Shown in pieces: positions 1-6,823 of a stretch of DNA of 64,000 nt. The stretch lies in assembly GCF_001598555.1 (NCBI RefSeq), contig NZ_BCZE01000041.1:1-64000 (forward strand), read 5' to 3'. Position 1 is the first letter of the stretch. Each line of letters opens with the position of its first letter. This DNA comes from Novosphingobium rosa NBRC 15208. Its GTDB lineage: Bacteria > Pseudomonadota > Alphaproteobacteria > Sphingomonadales > Sphingomonadaceae. The notes beneath the pieces were generated by a model. The model made no database searches. It saw only the letters and a program-made list of their open reading frames with translations, and was not told the DNA's origin. The translations under genes and the position numbers were made by a program.

Positions 1-10
1 GCATTTTCCT

Positions 11-547
11 TTAAACCCCTTCAGCGTCCCTGATCACGGCAACCCCGGCCTTCCTCTGCTCGGCCAGTTCCCGCTTCAGAACCGCGGGATCGCGGGCGAT
101 CACGAAACCGAAGGACACCCCGCCTTCCTTGCCCACCGTCGCGTGATGCAGCTTATGCGCCTGCACCAGACGCTTCGCATACCCCCCGCGCGGCACGTAG
201 CGGAACCAGCGCTGATGGACCAAACCGTCGTGGATCAGCGTGTAGACCACGCCGTAAGCCAGCACGCCCAGCCCAATCCATGTGCCGGGCCACCATGCCC
301 CCACGCCCATCACCAGCGGGCTGCCCAGACTGAACGCCCCGATGCTGATCGCCGCGCCGAAGACGGCGTAGAGATCGTTGCGTTCTAGGAAGCCATCGTG
401 GGGTTCGTGGTGATCGCGGTGCCACGCCCAGCCGAAACCGTGCATGATGTATTTATGCGCGCTCCATGCGATCGCTTCCATGGCCAGAAAGCTGACGATC
501 ACGATCAAAAGGGCAAGAACGGCGGGCTGGCTCATCGAAAAGAGCAT
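11..547 (-). CDS. crtZ: Beta-carotene 3-hydroxylase (CrtZ family)
   Basis: Membrane non-haem di-iron hydroxylase that adds 3-hydroxyl groups to the beta-rings of carotenoids (beta-carotene to zeaxanthin). The translation shows the family's histidine clusters in order: HKYIMHG, HRDHHEPHDG, HDGLVHQRW and HKLHHA. These alternate with hydrophobic membrane segments, and the length (178 aa from 547, 174 aa from the alternative ATG at 535) fits CrtZ. The open frame runs upstream to 820, but that extension is arginine/proline-rich, looks non-coding and lies in the leuC leader, so the start at 547 or 535 is preferred. No ribosome binding site decides between them. No other carotenoid gene is nearby. 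It is divergent from leuC. Family assignment is firm; the product spectrum is inferred. Confidence 0.93.
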   Translation of the reverse strand: MLFSMSQPAVLALLIVIVSFLAMEAIAWSAHKYIMHGFGWAWHRDHHEPHDGFLERNDLYAVFGAAISIGAFSLGSPLVMGVGAWWPGTWIGLGVLAYGVVYTLIHDGLVHQRWFRYVPRGGYAKRLVQAHKLHHATVGKEGGVSFGFVIARDPAVLKRELAEQRKAGVAVIRDAEGV

Positions 548-849
548 AGGCCGCCAAGGTGTTGCAGCAAAGCCCCACTTTGGCGTTTTCCTGAAAAGCC
601 CATGAAACCAATCCTCTTTTCGGGAGTCTAGCAGGCATACCCATCCTGACGGTTCTGCTCCCCCGCAGGCCACCGATTCAGGCTCGTGGGGCGGTGTCCG
701 GGCCTTCGGGCCCGGGCACCGACATCGTGGACCGGCACTCTGCCTTGCCACCGATTGGGCAGGGTGCCGGTCCCTTATGGTTCCGACCAGCGGACTCTTT
801 CGCGCAAACCTTGCATTCAAGCGCCCGGATGCCTAGGTGGCGAAGCATT
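548..849. other. Intergenic leader between crtZ and leuC
   Basis: This stretch between divergent genes carries no credible gene. The leuC reading frame stays open through it from a GTG at 694, but the translation has no homology-like character. Its proximal part holds two very stable hairpins, listed separately, that would lie in the leuC mRNA leader or just upstream of it. Confidence 0.6.
693..771 (+). promoter_or_regulatory. Two stable hairpins in the leuC leader
   Basis: Hairpin 1 (693-720) has a 12-bp stem with one G-U wobble, closed by a C(UUCG)G tetraloop. Hairpin 2 (731-771) pairs ACCGGCAC-x-CTGCC with GGCAG-x-GTGCCGGT around a 12-nt loop. Neither is followed by a T-run, so they do not look like simple intrinsic terminators. 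No leader peptide rich in Leu codons is visible. They may be a leader RNA element or an mRNA-stabilising structure for leuC; the function is inferred. Confidence 0.45.
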
Positions 850-2286
850 ATGACCAAACATCCGCGCACGCTGTACGAAAAGATCTGGGACGCCCATGTG
901 GTGGAAACCCGGGATGATGGCACCAGCCTGATCTACATCGACCGTCACCTCGTTCATGAGGTGACGAGTCCGCAGGCTTTTGAGGCACTTCGTGTCTCGG
1001 GCCGCAAGGTGCGTCGCCCCGACCTTACGCTCGCGGTGCCCGATCACAATCTGCCCACCACGGCGCGACTCGATGGCGCGGGCCACCGCCTGCCGATCAC
1101 CGATCCCGAGAGCGCGCAGCAGCTCGCCGCGCTGGAGCGCAATGCGCCCGAGTTCGGCGTGCGCCTGATCGGCGCCACCGATGCCGAGCAGGGCATCGTC
1201 CATGTCGTGGGGCCCGAGCAGGGCTTTTCGCTGCCCGGCGCCACCATCGTCTGCGGTGACAGCCATACGGCCTGCCACGGCGGTCTGGGCGCGCTGGCCT
1301 TCGGCATCGGCACCAGCGAGGTCGAGCATGTGCTGGCCACGCAGACCCTGCTGCTCAAGCGTTCGAAGACGATGGAAGTGCGCGTCGACGGCACGCTGGC
1401 TCCGGGCGTTACCGCCAAGGATGTCGTGCTGCATATCTGCGGCACTTTGGGCGCCAGCGGCGGCACGGGCTATGTGATCGAATACACCGGCTCGGTGATC
1501 CGCGATCTGTCGATCGAGGGCCGCCTGACGGTCAGCAACATGGCCATCGAGCATGGCGCCCGCGCCGGCCTGATCGCGCCCGATGAAAAGACCATCGCCT
1601 ACGTCAAGGGCCGCCCCTACGCGCCCAAGGGCGAGGCATGGGACAAGGCCGTCGACTGGTGGCACAGCCTGACGAGCGACGCGGGCGCCATCTATGACAA
1701 GACCATCGTCATCAATGCCGCCGACATCGCGCCGACCGTCACCTGGGGCACCAGCCCGGAGGACACGATCTCGATCAGCGGCAGCGTTCCGGCACCGGAA
1801 GATTTCGCCGATGCCTCCAAGCAGGAAGCCGCGCGCAAATCGCTCGATTACATGGGCCTGACGCCCGGCCAGCGCATGGTCGACATCGAGATCCAGAACG
1901 TCTTCATCGGCAGCTGCACCAACAGCCGCATCGAGGATCTGCGCGCCGCCGCCGCCATCCTGAAGGGCCGCCGCAAGGCCGAAGGCGTGAAATGGGCCAT
2001 CGTCGTCCCCGGCTCGGGCCTGGTGAAAGCTCAGGCAGAGGAGGAAGGTCTCGACAAGATCTTCACCGACGCGGGTCTGGAATGGCGTGAGCCCGGCTGC
2101 TCGGCATGCCTGGGCATGAACCCGGACAAGGTGCCTGCGGGCGAGCGCTGCGCCAGCACCAGCAACCGCAACTTCATGGGCCGCCAGGGCCCGGGCGCGC
2201 GTACCCATCTGGTCAGCCCCGCCATGGCCGCCGCCGCCGCCGTCACCGGCCATCTGACCGATGTGCGGGATCTGAGCGAAGCCTGA
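850..2286 (+). CDS. leuC: 3-isopropylmalate dehydratase large subunit
   Basis: Large subunit of isopropylmalate isomerase, the aconitase-family enzyme that converts 2- to 3-isopropylmalate in leucine biosynthesis. It pairs with LeuD encoded just downstream. The 478-aa length matches the family. Aconitase-type motifs are present: VCGDSHTACHGG in the middle and FIGSCTNSRIEDL plus GCSACLGMNPD near the C-terminus, which supply the three cysteines that hold the [4Fe-4S] cluster. The start MTKHPRTLYEKIWDAHVV at 850 matches the usual N-terminus, so the open frame from 694 is not used. leuC, a small membrane gene and leuD run in the same direction but with a 220-bp gap after leuC. Confidence 0.97.
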   Translation: MTKHPRTLYEKIWDAHVVETRDDGTSLIYIDRHLVHEVTSPQAFEALRVSGRKVRRPDLTLAVPDHNLPTTARLDGAGHRLPITDPESAQQLAALERNAPEFGVRLIGATDAEQGIVHVVGPEQGFSLPGATIVCGDSHTACHGGLGALAFGIGTSEVEHVLATQTLLLKRSKTMEVRVDGTLAPGVTAKDVVLHICGTLGASGGTGYVIEYTGSVIRDLSIEGRLTVSNMAIEHGARAGLIAPDEKTIAYVKGRPYAPKGEAWDKAVDWWHSLTSDAGAIYDKTIVINAADIAPTVTWGTSPEDTISISGSVPAPEDFADASKQEAARKSLDYMGLTPGQRMVDIEIQNVFIGSCTNSRIEDLRAAAAILKGRRKAEGVKWAIVVPGSGLVKAQAEEEGLDKIFTDAGLEWREPGCSACLGMNPDKVPAGERCASTSNRNFMGRQGPGARTHLVSPAMAAAAAVTGHLTDVRDLSEA

Positions 2287-2292
2287 CACCAT

Positions 2293-2322
2293 GATGGCGG
2301 CGCCCGCCGCGGCGCCGCCATC
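2293..2322 (+). terminator. Hairpin directly after leuC
   Basis: GATGGCGGCGCC and GGCGCCGCCATC form a perfect 12-bp stem with a 6-nt loop starting 7 nt after the leuC stop. No T-tract follows, so it may be a 3' end-stabilising or attenuating structure rather than a strict intrinsic terminator. Confidence 0.5.
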
Positions 2323-2507
2323 ACAGGTTAGGACTGGTTCGTCTTGACGAAACTTTCCACCGCTTGGACCATCTGCCTACTTGCCCCTGCGGCGAAAAGA
2401 GCCTTCGATCCCCGTCCGTCCATACCGTGTAAAGGTAGGCCGTGGCACAAAGAGTGGCTCAACACTCAAACTTGCCTGCCCATGCGCAGGGGATCAAAGG
2501 AGGACCG

Positions 2508-2681
2508 ATGACCAAGCAGAACGACACGCAAGCCGAAAAGGCAAGCTGGGCCGGCGCCGCCGCGCTCGCCGGGGCCGCGCTCGGATCGGCAGCTCTGGCC
2601 GCTGTCCTGCTCTACTCGTCGCGCGGCAAGAGCAAGCCTGCCGCCCCCATCCACCCCGAAGACGCCCCCGAAACGGACTAA
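2508..2681 (+). CDS. Small single-span membrane protein between leuC and leuD
   Basis: A 57-aa protein with a polar N-terminus (MTKQNDTQAEKASWAG), one Ala/Gly/Leu-rich membrane segment (about residues 15-38) and a short Lys/Pro/Asp tail. The start at 2508 is fixed by a near-perfect Shine-Dalgarno (AAAGGAGG) 5 nt upstream; the frame opens earlier at 2442 but without such a signal. It ends 26 nt before leuD, so it is probably co-transcribed with leuD. It is not a recognised family. The segment resembles small glycine-zipper or single-pass proteins, and no role in leucine synthesis can be deduced. Confidence 0.7.
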   Translation: MTKQNDTQAEKASWAGAAALAGAALGSAALAAVLLYSSRGKSKPAAPIHPEDAPETD

Positions 2682-2707
2682 GGCGCCGGAAGACCGAAAG
2701 CATATCC

Positions 2708-3301
2708 ATGACGCCGATTTCGCAGGTGACCGGACGGGCCATCCCCTTCGGACTGAAAAATGTCGATACCGACATCATCATCCCCGCCGCCTTCCTCAAG
2801 ACCATCACCCGGTCGGGGCTGGGCAAGGGCGCCTTTCAGGCGATCCGCGCCGAGCCGGGCAACATCTTCGACAACCCCACCTATGCCGGTTCGCCCACGC
2901 TGATCGCGGGTGACAACTTCGGCTGCGGCTCCTCGCGTGAGCATGCCGCATGGGCGCTGCTCGATCTGGGGATCACCTGCGTGATCGCGCCGAGCTTTTC
3001 GGACATCTTCTCGGGCAACGCCTTCAAGAACGGCATCCTGACCGTGGTGCTGCCGCAGGAAGCCATCGACCGCCTGATGGAGGTGGCCAGGACCGACGAG
3101 ATCACCGTCGATCTGGAGACGCAAACCGTCACCACCCCCTTCCAGGACCGCTTCTCCTTCGAGATCGACCCCTTCCGCAAGCACTGCCTGATCAACGGGC
3201 TGGATGAGGTCGGCCTGACTCTGGCGCGTGACGCTGCCATCGGCGGGTATGAGGCCAAGGCCAAGGGTTCGCTGCCGTTTCTGGCGGTGGTGGAGCATTA
3301 A
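2708..3301 (+). CDS. leuD: 3-isopropylmalate dehydratase small subunit
   Basis: Swivelling small subunit of isopropylmalate isomerase. The 197-aa length is normal. The LeuD signatures are present: NVDTDIIIPAAFLKTI near residue 18, DNFGCGSSREHAAWAL near residue 65, and the substrate-loop region FSDIFSGNAFKNGIL near residue 100. The start at 2708 gives the standard N-terminus with the sequence TGRAIPFGLKNVDTD; the frame open from 2381 is an artefact of high GC. It works with LeuC (850-2286) in leucine biosynthesis. A repeat element begins 10 nt after its stop codon. Confidence 0.97.
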   Translation: MTPISQVTGRAIPFGLKNVDTDIIIPAAFLKTITRSGLGKGAFQAIRAEPGNIFDNPTYAGSPTLIAGDNFGCGSSREHAAWALLDLGITCVIAPSFSDIFSGNAFKNGILTVVLPQEAIDRLMEVARTDEITVDLETQTVTTPFQDRFSFEIDPFRKHCLINGLDEVGLTLARDAAIGGYEAKAKGSLPFLAVVEH

Positions 3302-3311
3302 GAAGGGGTGA

Positions 3312-3550
3312 ATGCGAGGGTGTTACACCCTCGCGCTCCCTTTAGTGTCTGCGTTGCGCACAGGGTTCGGCCTTGAAGCATGGTCGCGGCGCCGGACGCT
3401 TTATCGTTCCAGACCAGTGCAAGGCGCCGGGGCTTTCTGCCTGCGGCGCCTTTTCGTTGCGCAGGTGGAGAGCTTCGGCGCGCCGATCGGGAACCCCTAC
3501 CCTTTCGTCGGAAGACGTCATGGGAGCGCGAGGGGAGAACCCCCTCGCAT
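3312..3550 (+). repeat. Hairpin-ended intergenic element, copy A
   Basis: Complete copy. The left end is GCGAGGG-TGTTACA-CCCTCGC then GCTCCC. The right end is GTCGGAAGACGTCATGGGAG, then a GCGAGGG-hairpin and a T-rich tail. Internal hallmarks are GGTTCGGCCTTG near the left end, GGCGCC...CTGCGGCGCC palindromic segments, and GCGCAGGTGGAGAG near the right end. It lies 10 nt after the leuD stop. No open frame in it looks coding. Confidence 0.85.
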
Positions 3551-3692
3551 TTTCTTTCCTGCCCCTGTCTGATCTTCCTTGCGCCAAACCAAAGACACCC
3601 CCAATGCACCACGCGCATAGCGGGATTGCATCCCGTCTGTTACAATCCTATCTGCCGGGATTACCGCTTTTACTGCGAAGGATTCGCAACGC

Positions 3693-4007
3693 ATGAACAG
3701 CTTTGCCGACCGTGAGCACGCTCAGGGTGCTCAAGAGGCGGAAATGGCCTTTCGCATCCATGCGAGGCGCAACCGGCTGCTGGGCCAGTGGGCGGCTGTC
3801 CGCATGGGCCTTTCGCCGGAAGAGGCCGACACTTACGCCCGCAGCGTCGTCCATGCCGACTTCGAGGAAGCGGACGACGAGGATGTGGTCCGCAAACTGC
3901 TGGGCGACCTGCTGCGCGCCGGTGTCGAGGCCGAGGACACAGAGGTCCGCAACGCCATGCATGAAAAAGAGGCCGAGGCCCGCCGCTCGCTGATGGGCCC
4001 CGCCTGA
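3693..4007 (+). CDS. DUF1476 protein, F1Fo-ATPase zeta-type inhibitor
   Basis: A 104-aa soluble acidic helical protein of the alphaproteobacterial DUF1476 family, whose characterised members act as the zeta inhibitory subunit of the F1Fo-ATP synthase. The translation contains the family-like stretch FRIHARRNRLLGQWAA followed by LSPEEADTYARSVV and a helical acidic C-terminus. The start at 3693 is preceded by a GAAGGA-type ribosome binding site. It is followed 23 nt later by bolA and then by a Grx4 gene, all co-directional, so an operon is likely. Family assignment is strong; the inhibitory role is by homology. Confidence 0.88.
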   Translation: MNSFADREHAQGAQEAEMAFRIHARRNRLLGQWAAVRMGLSPEEADTYARSVVHADFEEADDEDVVRKLLGDLLRAGVEAEDTEVRNAMHEKEAEARRSLMGPA

Positions 4008-4030
4008 ACCTTTTCGAGGAATTACAGACA

Positions 4031-4264
4031 ATGCCGATGCTGGCCCAGGATATCGAAACGCTGATCCGCGCCGCCCTGCCCGACGCTCAGGTGACCATCA
4101 CCGATCTGGCGGGCGATGGCGACCACTACGCCGCCGAGGTGATCTCGGCCGCTTTTGCGGGCAAGCCGCGCGTCATCCAGCACAAGATGGTGATGGAGTC
4201 GCTGGGCGGCCGCATGGGCGGCGAACTTCACGCCTTGCAGATCAAGACCGGCGTCCCCACCTGA
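4031..4264 (+). CDS. bolA: BolA family protein
   Basis: A 77-aa BolA-fold protein. BolA proteins form [2Fe-2S]-bridged complexes with CGFS monothiol glutaredoxins and take part in iron-sulfur cluster trafficking. The sequence shows the typical order: an N-terminal helix (IETLIRAALPDAQVTI), DGDHYAAEVISAAFAGK, the VIQHKMVMESLG segment containing the conserved histidine, and a GELHALQIKT end. It is the short form resembling IbaG/YrbA. The ATG at 4031 follows a GAGGAA site. The glutaredoxin partner lies 44 nt downstream, which supports a shared Fe-S function. Confidence 0.93.
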   Translation: MPMLAQDIETLIRAALPDAQVTITDLAGDGDHYAAEVISAAFAGKPRVIQHKMVMESLGGRMGGELHALQIKTGVPT

Positions 4265-4308
4265 TCCCCCACAAGCAGTTTACCCCCAAATTCGAAAGCG
4301 AAGCCGCC

Positions 4309-4638
4309 ATGTCCGACACCAACGCCCGCATCGCCGACATCGTCAACGGCAATGACATCGTCCTGTTCATGAAGGGCACGCCGCTCTTCCCGCAGTGCGG
4401 CTTCTCCAGCCGCGCGATTGCGATCCTCGACCGGATCGGCGCGCCCTATCATACGGTGGACGTGTTGCAGGACCCGGAAATCCGCTCGGGCATCAAGGAC
4501 TTCTCGGAGTGGCCGACCATCCCCCAGCTCTACGTCAAGGGCGAGTTCCTGGGCGGCAGCGACATCATGATGGAAATGTATGAGGCCGGCGAACTGCAGA
4601 CGCTGGTCGAGGAAAAGGGCCTGGTCGCCAAGGCCTGA
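4309..4638 (+). CDS. grxD: Monothiol glutaredoxin, Grx4 type
   Basis: A 109-aa CGFS-class glutaredoxin (Cys30 in PQCGFS) that binds and transfers [2Fe-2S] clusters and partners BolA. Other family marks are FMKGTPLFPQCGFS, the WPTIPQLYVKGEFLGG segment (TIPQ cis-proline and glutathione site) and GGSDIMMEMYEAGEL. It is the last gene of the DUF1476-bolA-grx group, and a strong terminator follows it. Length and all key residues are normal. Confidence 0.96.
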   Translation: MSDTNARIADIVNGNDIVLFMKGTPLFPQCGFSSRAIAILDRIGAPYHTVDVLQDPEIRSGIKDFSEWPTIPQLYVKGEFLGGSDIMMEMYEAGELQTLVEEKGLVAKA

Positions 4639-4660
4639 GCCTTTTCAATTGAAGGTTACG

Positions 4661-4696
4661 AAAAAGCCTCCCGGTGTTGTCCCGGGGGGCTTTTTT
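4661..4696 (+). terminator. Intrinsic terminator after grxD
   Basis: AAAAAGCC-t-CCCGG pairs with CCGGG-g-GGCTTTTTT around a short loop, giving a GC-rich stem followed by six T, 23 nt after the grxD stop. The A-tract on the other side would allow it to work on the minus strand as well. Confidence 0.9.
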
Positions 4697-4723
4697 GGTT
4701 TCGTGAAGGGGTTGAAGAGAGGA

Positions 4724-4951
4724 ATGCGAGGGCCATCGCCCTCGCGCTCCCGTCAATGTCTACGTCGCGCTTCGAGTTCAGCATTACAGCAAGGTCGCAG
4801 CGCCGCAGGCTTTAACATTCCAAAGGCGCCGGGGCTTTCTGCCTGCGGCGCCTTTCTGTTGCGCAGATCGAGAGCCAACGCGCAACGATGCGGCGCCCTG
4901 CCCGATCGTCGGAAGACGGAATGGGAGCGCGAGGGTGTAACCCCCTCGCAT
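4724..4951 (+). repeat. Hairpin-ended intergenic element, copy B
   Basis: Complete copy. The left tip is GCGAGGG-CCATCG-CCCTCGC plus GCTCCC. The right end has ATCGTCGGAAGACGGAATGG and an imperfect hairpin, GAGGGTGTAACCCCCTC. The central palindrome GCGCCGCAGGC / CTGCCTGCGGCGCC is present. It lies downstream of the grxD terminator rather than against the stop codon. Confidence 0.85.
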
Positions 4952-5362
4952 CGTCCCTTCTTCCACCCTTGAAACAGAAAAGGGCGAATCCGGAAGGAGA
5001 CTAATCGTCCGGATTCGCCCTTTCATGGGTCGGGTAGACCGGCGGGGCCGAGGAGACCGGGTAAGGCCCCGCCTACGGGAACACGGGATCGAAGAGGGTA
5101 AGGACTTTGCCGGGAGACTGATCGGCATTGTCCGCTTCGAGACCGTTTGGGTGATACTAGCAATGCACACCCCGTGCCAATTTACGAAAACCCTGCATTT
5201 CCGTGAGTTACAACTAAAACACAGCTTCCACATCCCGACCGGACTGTTAAAAATTCCGACAGGTCTTGCCGAAACCATGCCGCAAGGGTGGAAAGTTTTC
5301 CGACAGGTGCCCGGCATTGCGCACACTCTTGCCAACCGCGCCGCATCGCGCAAACTGGTCCC
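4952..5362. other. Gene-free stretch between repeat B and the NUDIX gene
   Basis: About 410 bp without a credible gene. It starts with a perfect 15-bp-stem hairpin (4979-5023), a second GC-rich inverted repeat follows near 5040-5080, and an AT-richer region at about 5140-5260 probably contains the promoter of the NUDIX gene. Nothing else was recognised. Confidence 0.6.
4979..5024. terminator. Bidirectional terminator-like hairpin
   Basis: AAAGGGCGAATCCGG and CCGGATTCGCCCTTT are perfectly complementary over 15 bp around a 15-nt loop. A/T at the stem base gives a short T-run on both strands. Confidence 0.65.
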
Positions 5363-6145
5363 ATGACCGAGAACGAACCACCCCGCCCCGCCGCCACGTT
5401 GATCATCTTCCGCCACGCTCCGGAGGGTGGATCGCCTCAGGTGCTGATGCAGGTGCGTGCCGCGGAGATGCGCTTCGCGGCGGGGGCCTGCGTGTTTCCC
5501 GGCGGGGCGGTCGATCCAGCGGATGCGGCGCTGGCCGAAACCCTGCCCGCGCCCGAAGGCTGGGACGGCTTGCCCGATCTCACCGCCCGCATCGCCGCGA
5601 TCCGTGAGACGCTGGAGGAAACCGGCCTCGCCATCGGCCTGACGCGTCACGATGGCCAGCCCATCGATGCGGCGCAGGCCACAAGGGCGCGCGCCTTGCT
5701 GGGCCGGCACAATGCCCTTCATCCGGTGCTCAAGGAGATGGGCTGGCATATCGACGTAGCGGCCCTCACGCCTTTTGCCCGCTGGTGCCCGCGCTTTGCC
5801 CGCCCGTTCGACACGCGCTTTTACCTTGCCGATCTGGGCACTGGCGCGGTGGAGGTATCGCATGAGGCGCATGAAAGCCAGCGCCTGCTGTGGCTTTCAC
5901 CTGCCGGAGCGCTGGCTCAGGCGGACGCTGGGTCGCTTTCGGTGATCTTCCCCACGCGGCGCAATCTGGAGCGGCTGGCCCGCTTCTCCAGCTTCGATGA
6001 GGCCCGCATCCATGCGCTGGCCAGCCCGCTCGACACCATCACCCCCGCCATCGTGAAGCGCGAGGGCACATCATGGCTGACCATCCCCGAAGGCATCGGC
6101 TACCCGGTCACAGAAGAAAGGCTGGAAACCGTTCAGCGCGGCTGA
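5363..6145 (+). CDS. NUDIX hydrolase, NUDT19-like
   Basis: A 260-aa hydrolase of nucleoside-diphosphate-linked or CoA-type substrates. The Nudix box is split: CVFPGGAVDPADAAL (residues about 45-60) is separated by an insertion from the RETLEETGLAIG helix (about 87-98). A long insertion between the GG and the REx2EE part is characteristic of the NUDT19/RP2 subfamily (acyl-CoA diphosphatases). The start MTENEPPRPAATLIIFRHA at 5363 fits the family; the longer frame from 5288 adds a non-homologous Cys/Arg leader. It is convergent with the PilZ gene, 25 nt apart. Substrate is not determined. Confidence 0.88.
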   Translation: MTENEPPRPAATLIIFRHAPEGGSPQVLMQVRAAEMRFAAGACVFPGGAVDPADAALAETLPAPEGWDGLPDLTARIAAIRETLEETGLAIGLTRHDGQPIDAAQATRARALLGRHNALHPVLKEMGWHIDVAALTPFARWCPRFARPFDTRFYLADLGTGAVEVSHEAHESQRLLWLSPAGALAQADAGSLSVIFPTRRNLERLARFSSFDEARIHALASPLDTITPAIVKREGTSWLTIPEGIGYPVTEERLETVQRG

Positions 6146-6170
6146 ACGACAGGCATAATCGCGTTAACGC

Positions 6171-6476
6171 TCAGTGCCTTGCGTGGCGGAGGCCCAGATT
6201 TTCGACCACTGGCGCGTAGAGCGGGCTGTCGAATTCGATGCCCGCGCCATCCTCGCCCAGCCAACGGACGACGCCGCTGAGGCCTTCCATGCCATCGGGC
6301 TTGATCGTCACACGCATGCCCACCGAGAGATAGAGCGAGCGCGTCACCATCCGACAACCATGGGTCGAAATGTCGCAGAGATAGGCGTCATCCCGCATCC
6401 CGCCCATCGTGCGGCATTTTGCGGCAAGCGTCACAGGCATCCTGCTGGCCCGGCGGGATTGAACGGGTGTCTCCAT
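6171..6476 (-). CDS. PilZ domain protein
   Basis: A 101-aa single-domain PilZ protein, expected to bind cyclic-di-GMP. The two binding motifs are present: RRASR near residue 8 (RxxxR) and DISTHGCRM near residue 35 ((D/N)xSxxG). A beta-barrel follows, with VVRWLGEDGAGIEFDSPLY near the C-terminus. The start at 6476 follows an AT-rich upstream region that probably carries its promoter. A GGDEF-EAL protein elsewhere in the window (29003-31780) could change the pool of its ligand. The partner is unknown. Confidence 0.9.
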   Translation of the reverse strand: METPVQSRRASRMPVTLAAKCRTMGGMRDDAYLCDISTHGCRMVTRSLYLSVGMRVTIKPDGMEGLSGVVRWLGEDGAGIEFDSPLYAPVVENLGLRHARH

Positions 6477-6823
6477 GGCCCCAGAATAAAGGCAACGAGG
6501 TTAATAATTTTTCCGATTTTACGGTAAACAGGATCTTTAGCATAAATTGCCGCAATCATCTTGCCGCTCGCCGCAAAAAAGCGCGCCTGCGCGCCAGAGT
6601 GAGGCACACGAGCGACAGGCCCTCTCCAGCCCGCAGAACCTTGCGCCGCATCCGAAGTTCAGGACGCGCCCATCCCGCATGGGCGGCGAGGCCTGATGCA
6701 GGGACAAATAACGGGGTGCCTTGCCCCTGATCCCTGCTATGAAACCCCGGTCCGGGCTTGCTGGCGCCCGGCGCTCCCCATCCGCCAGCGCCGCTTTCGT
6801 CCCCCCACAGGGAGCCTCATATC
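6477..6823. other. Divergent promoter region, PilZ / gamma-glutamyltransferase
   Basis: About 350 bp without a gene. It is AT-rich at about 6490-6560 (probable PilZ promoter) and GC-rich afterwards. A small inverted repeat, CAGGG...GGGGTGCCTTGCCCC...CCCTG, occurs at about 6697-6738. The reading frames here look non-coding. Confidence 0.5.

Noticed and set aside
694..849. Extended LeuC N-terminus from GTG 694
   Set aside because: No homologous residues, and it begins inside a hairpin; the family start is at 850.
817..2292. Long minus-strand open frame opposite leuC
   Set aside because: It mirrors leuC, is Gly/Ala/Asp/His-rich and has no start signal; typical of antisense frames in GC-rich genes.
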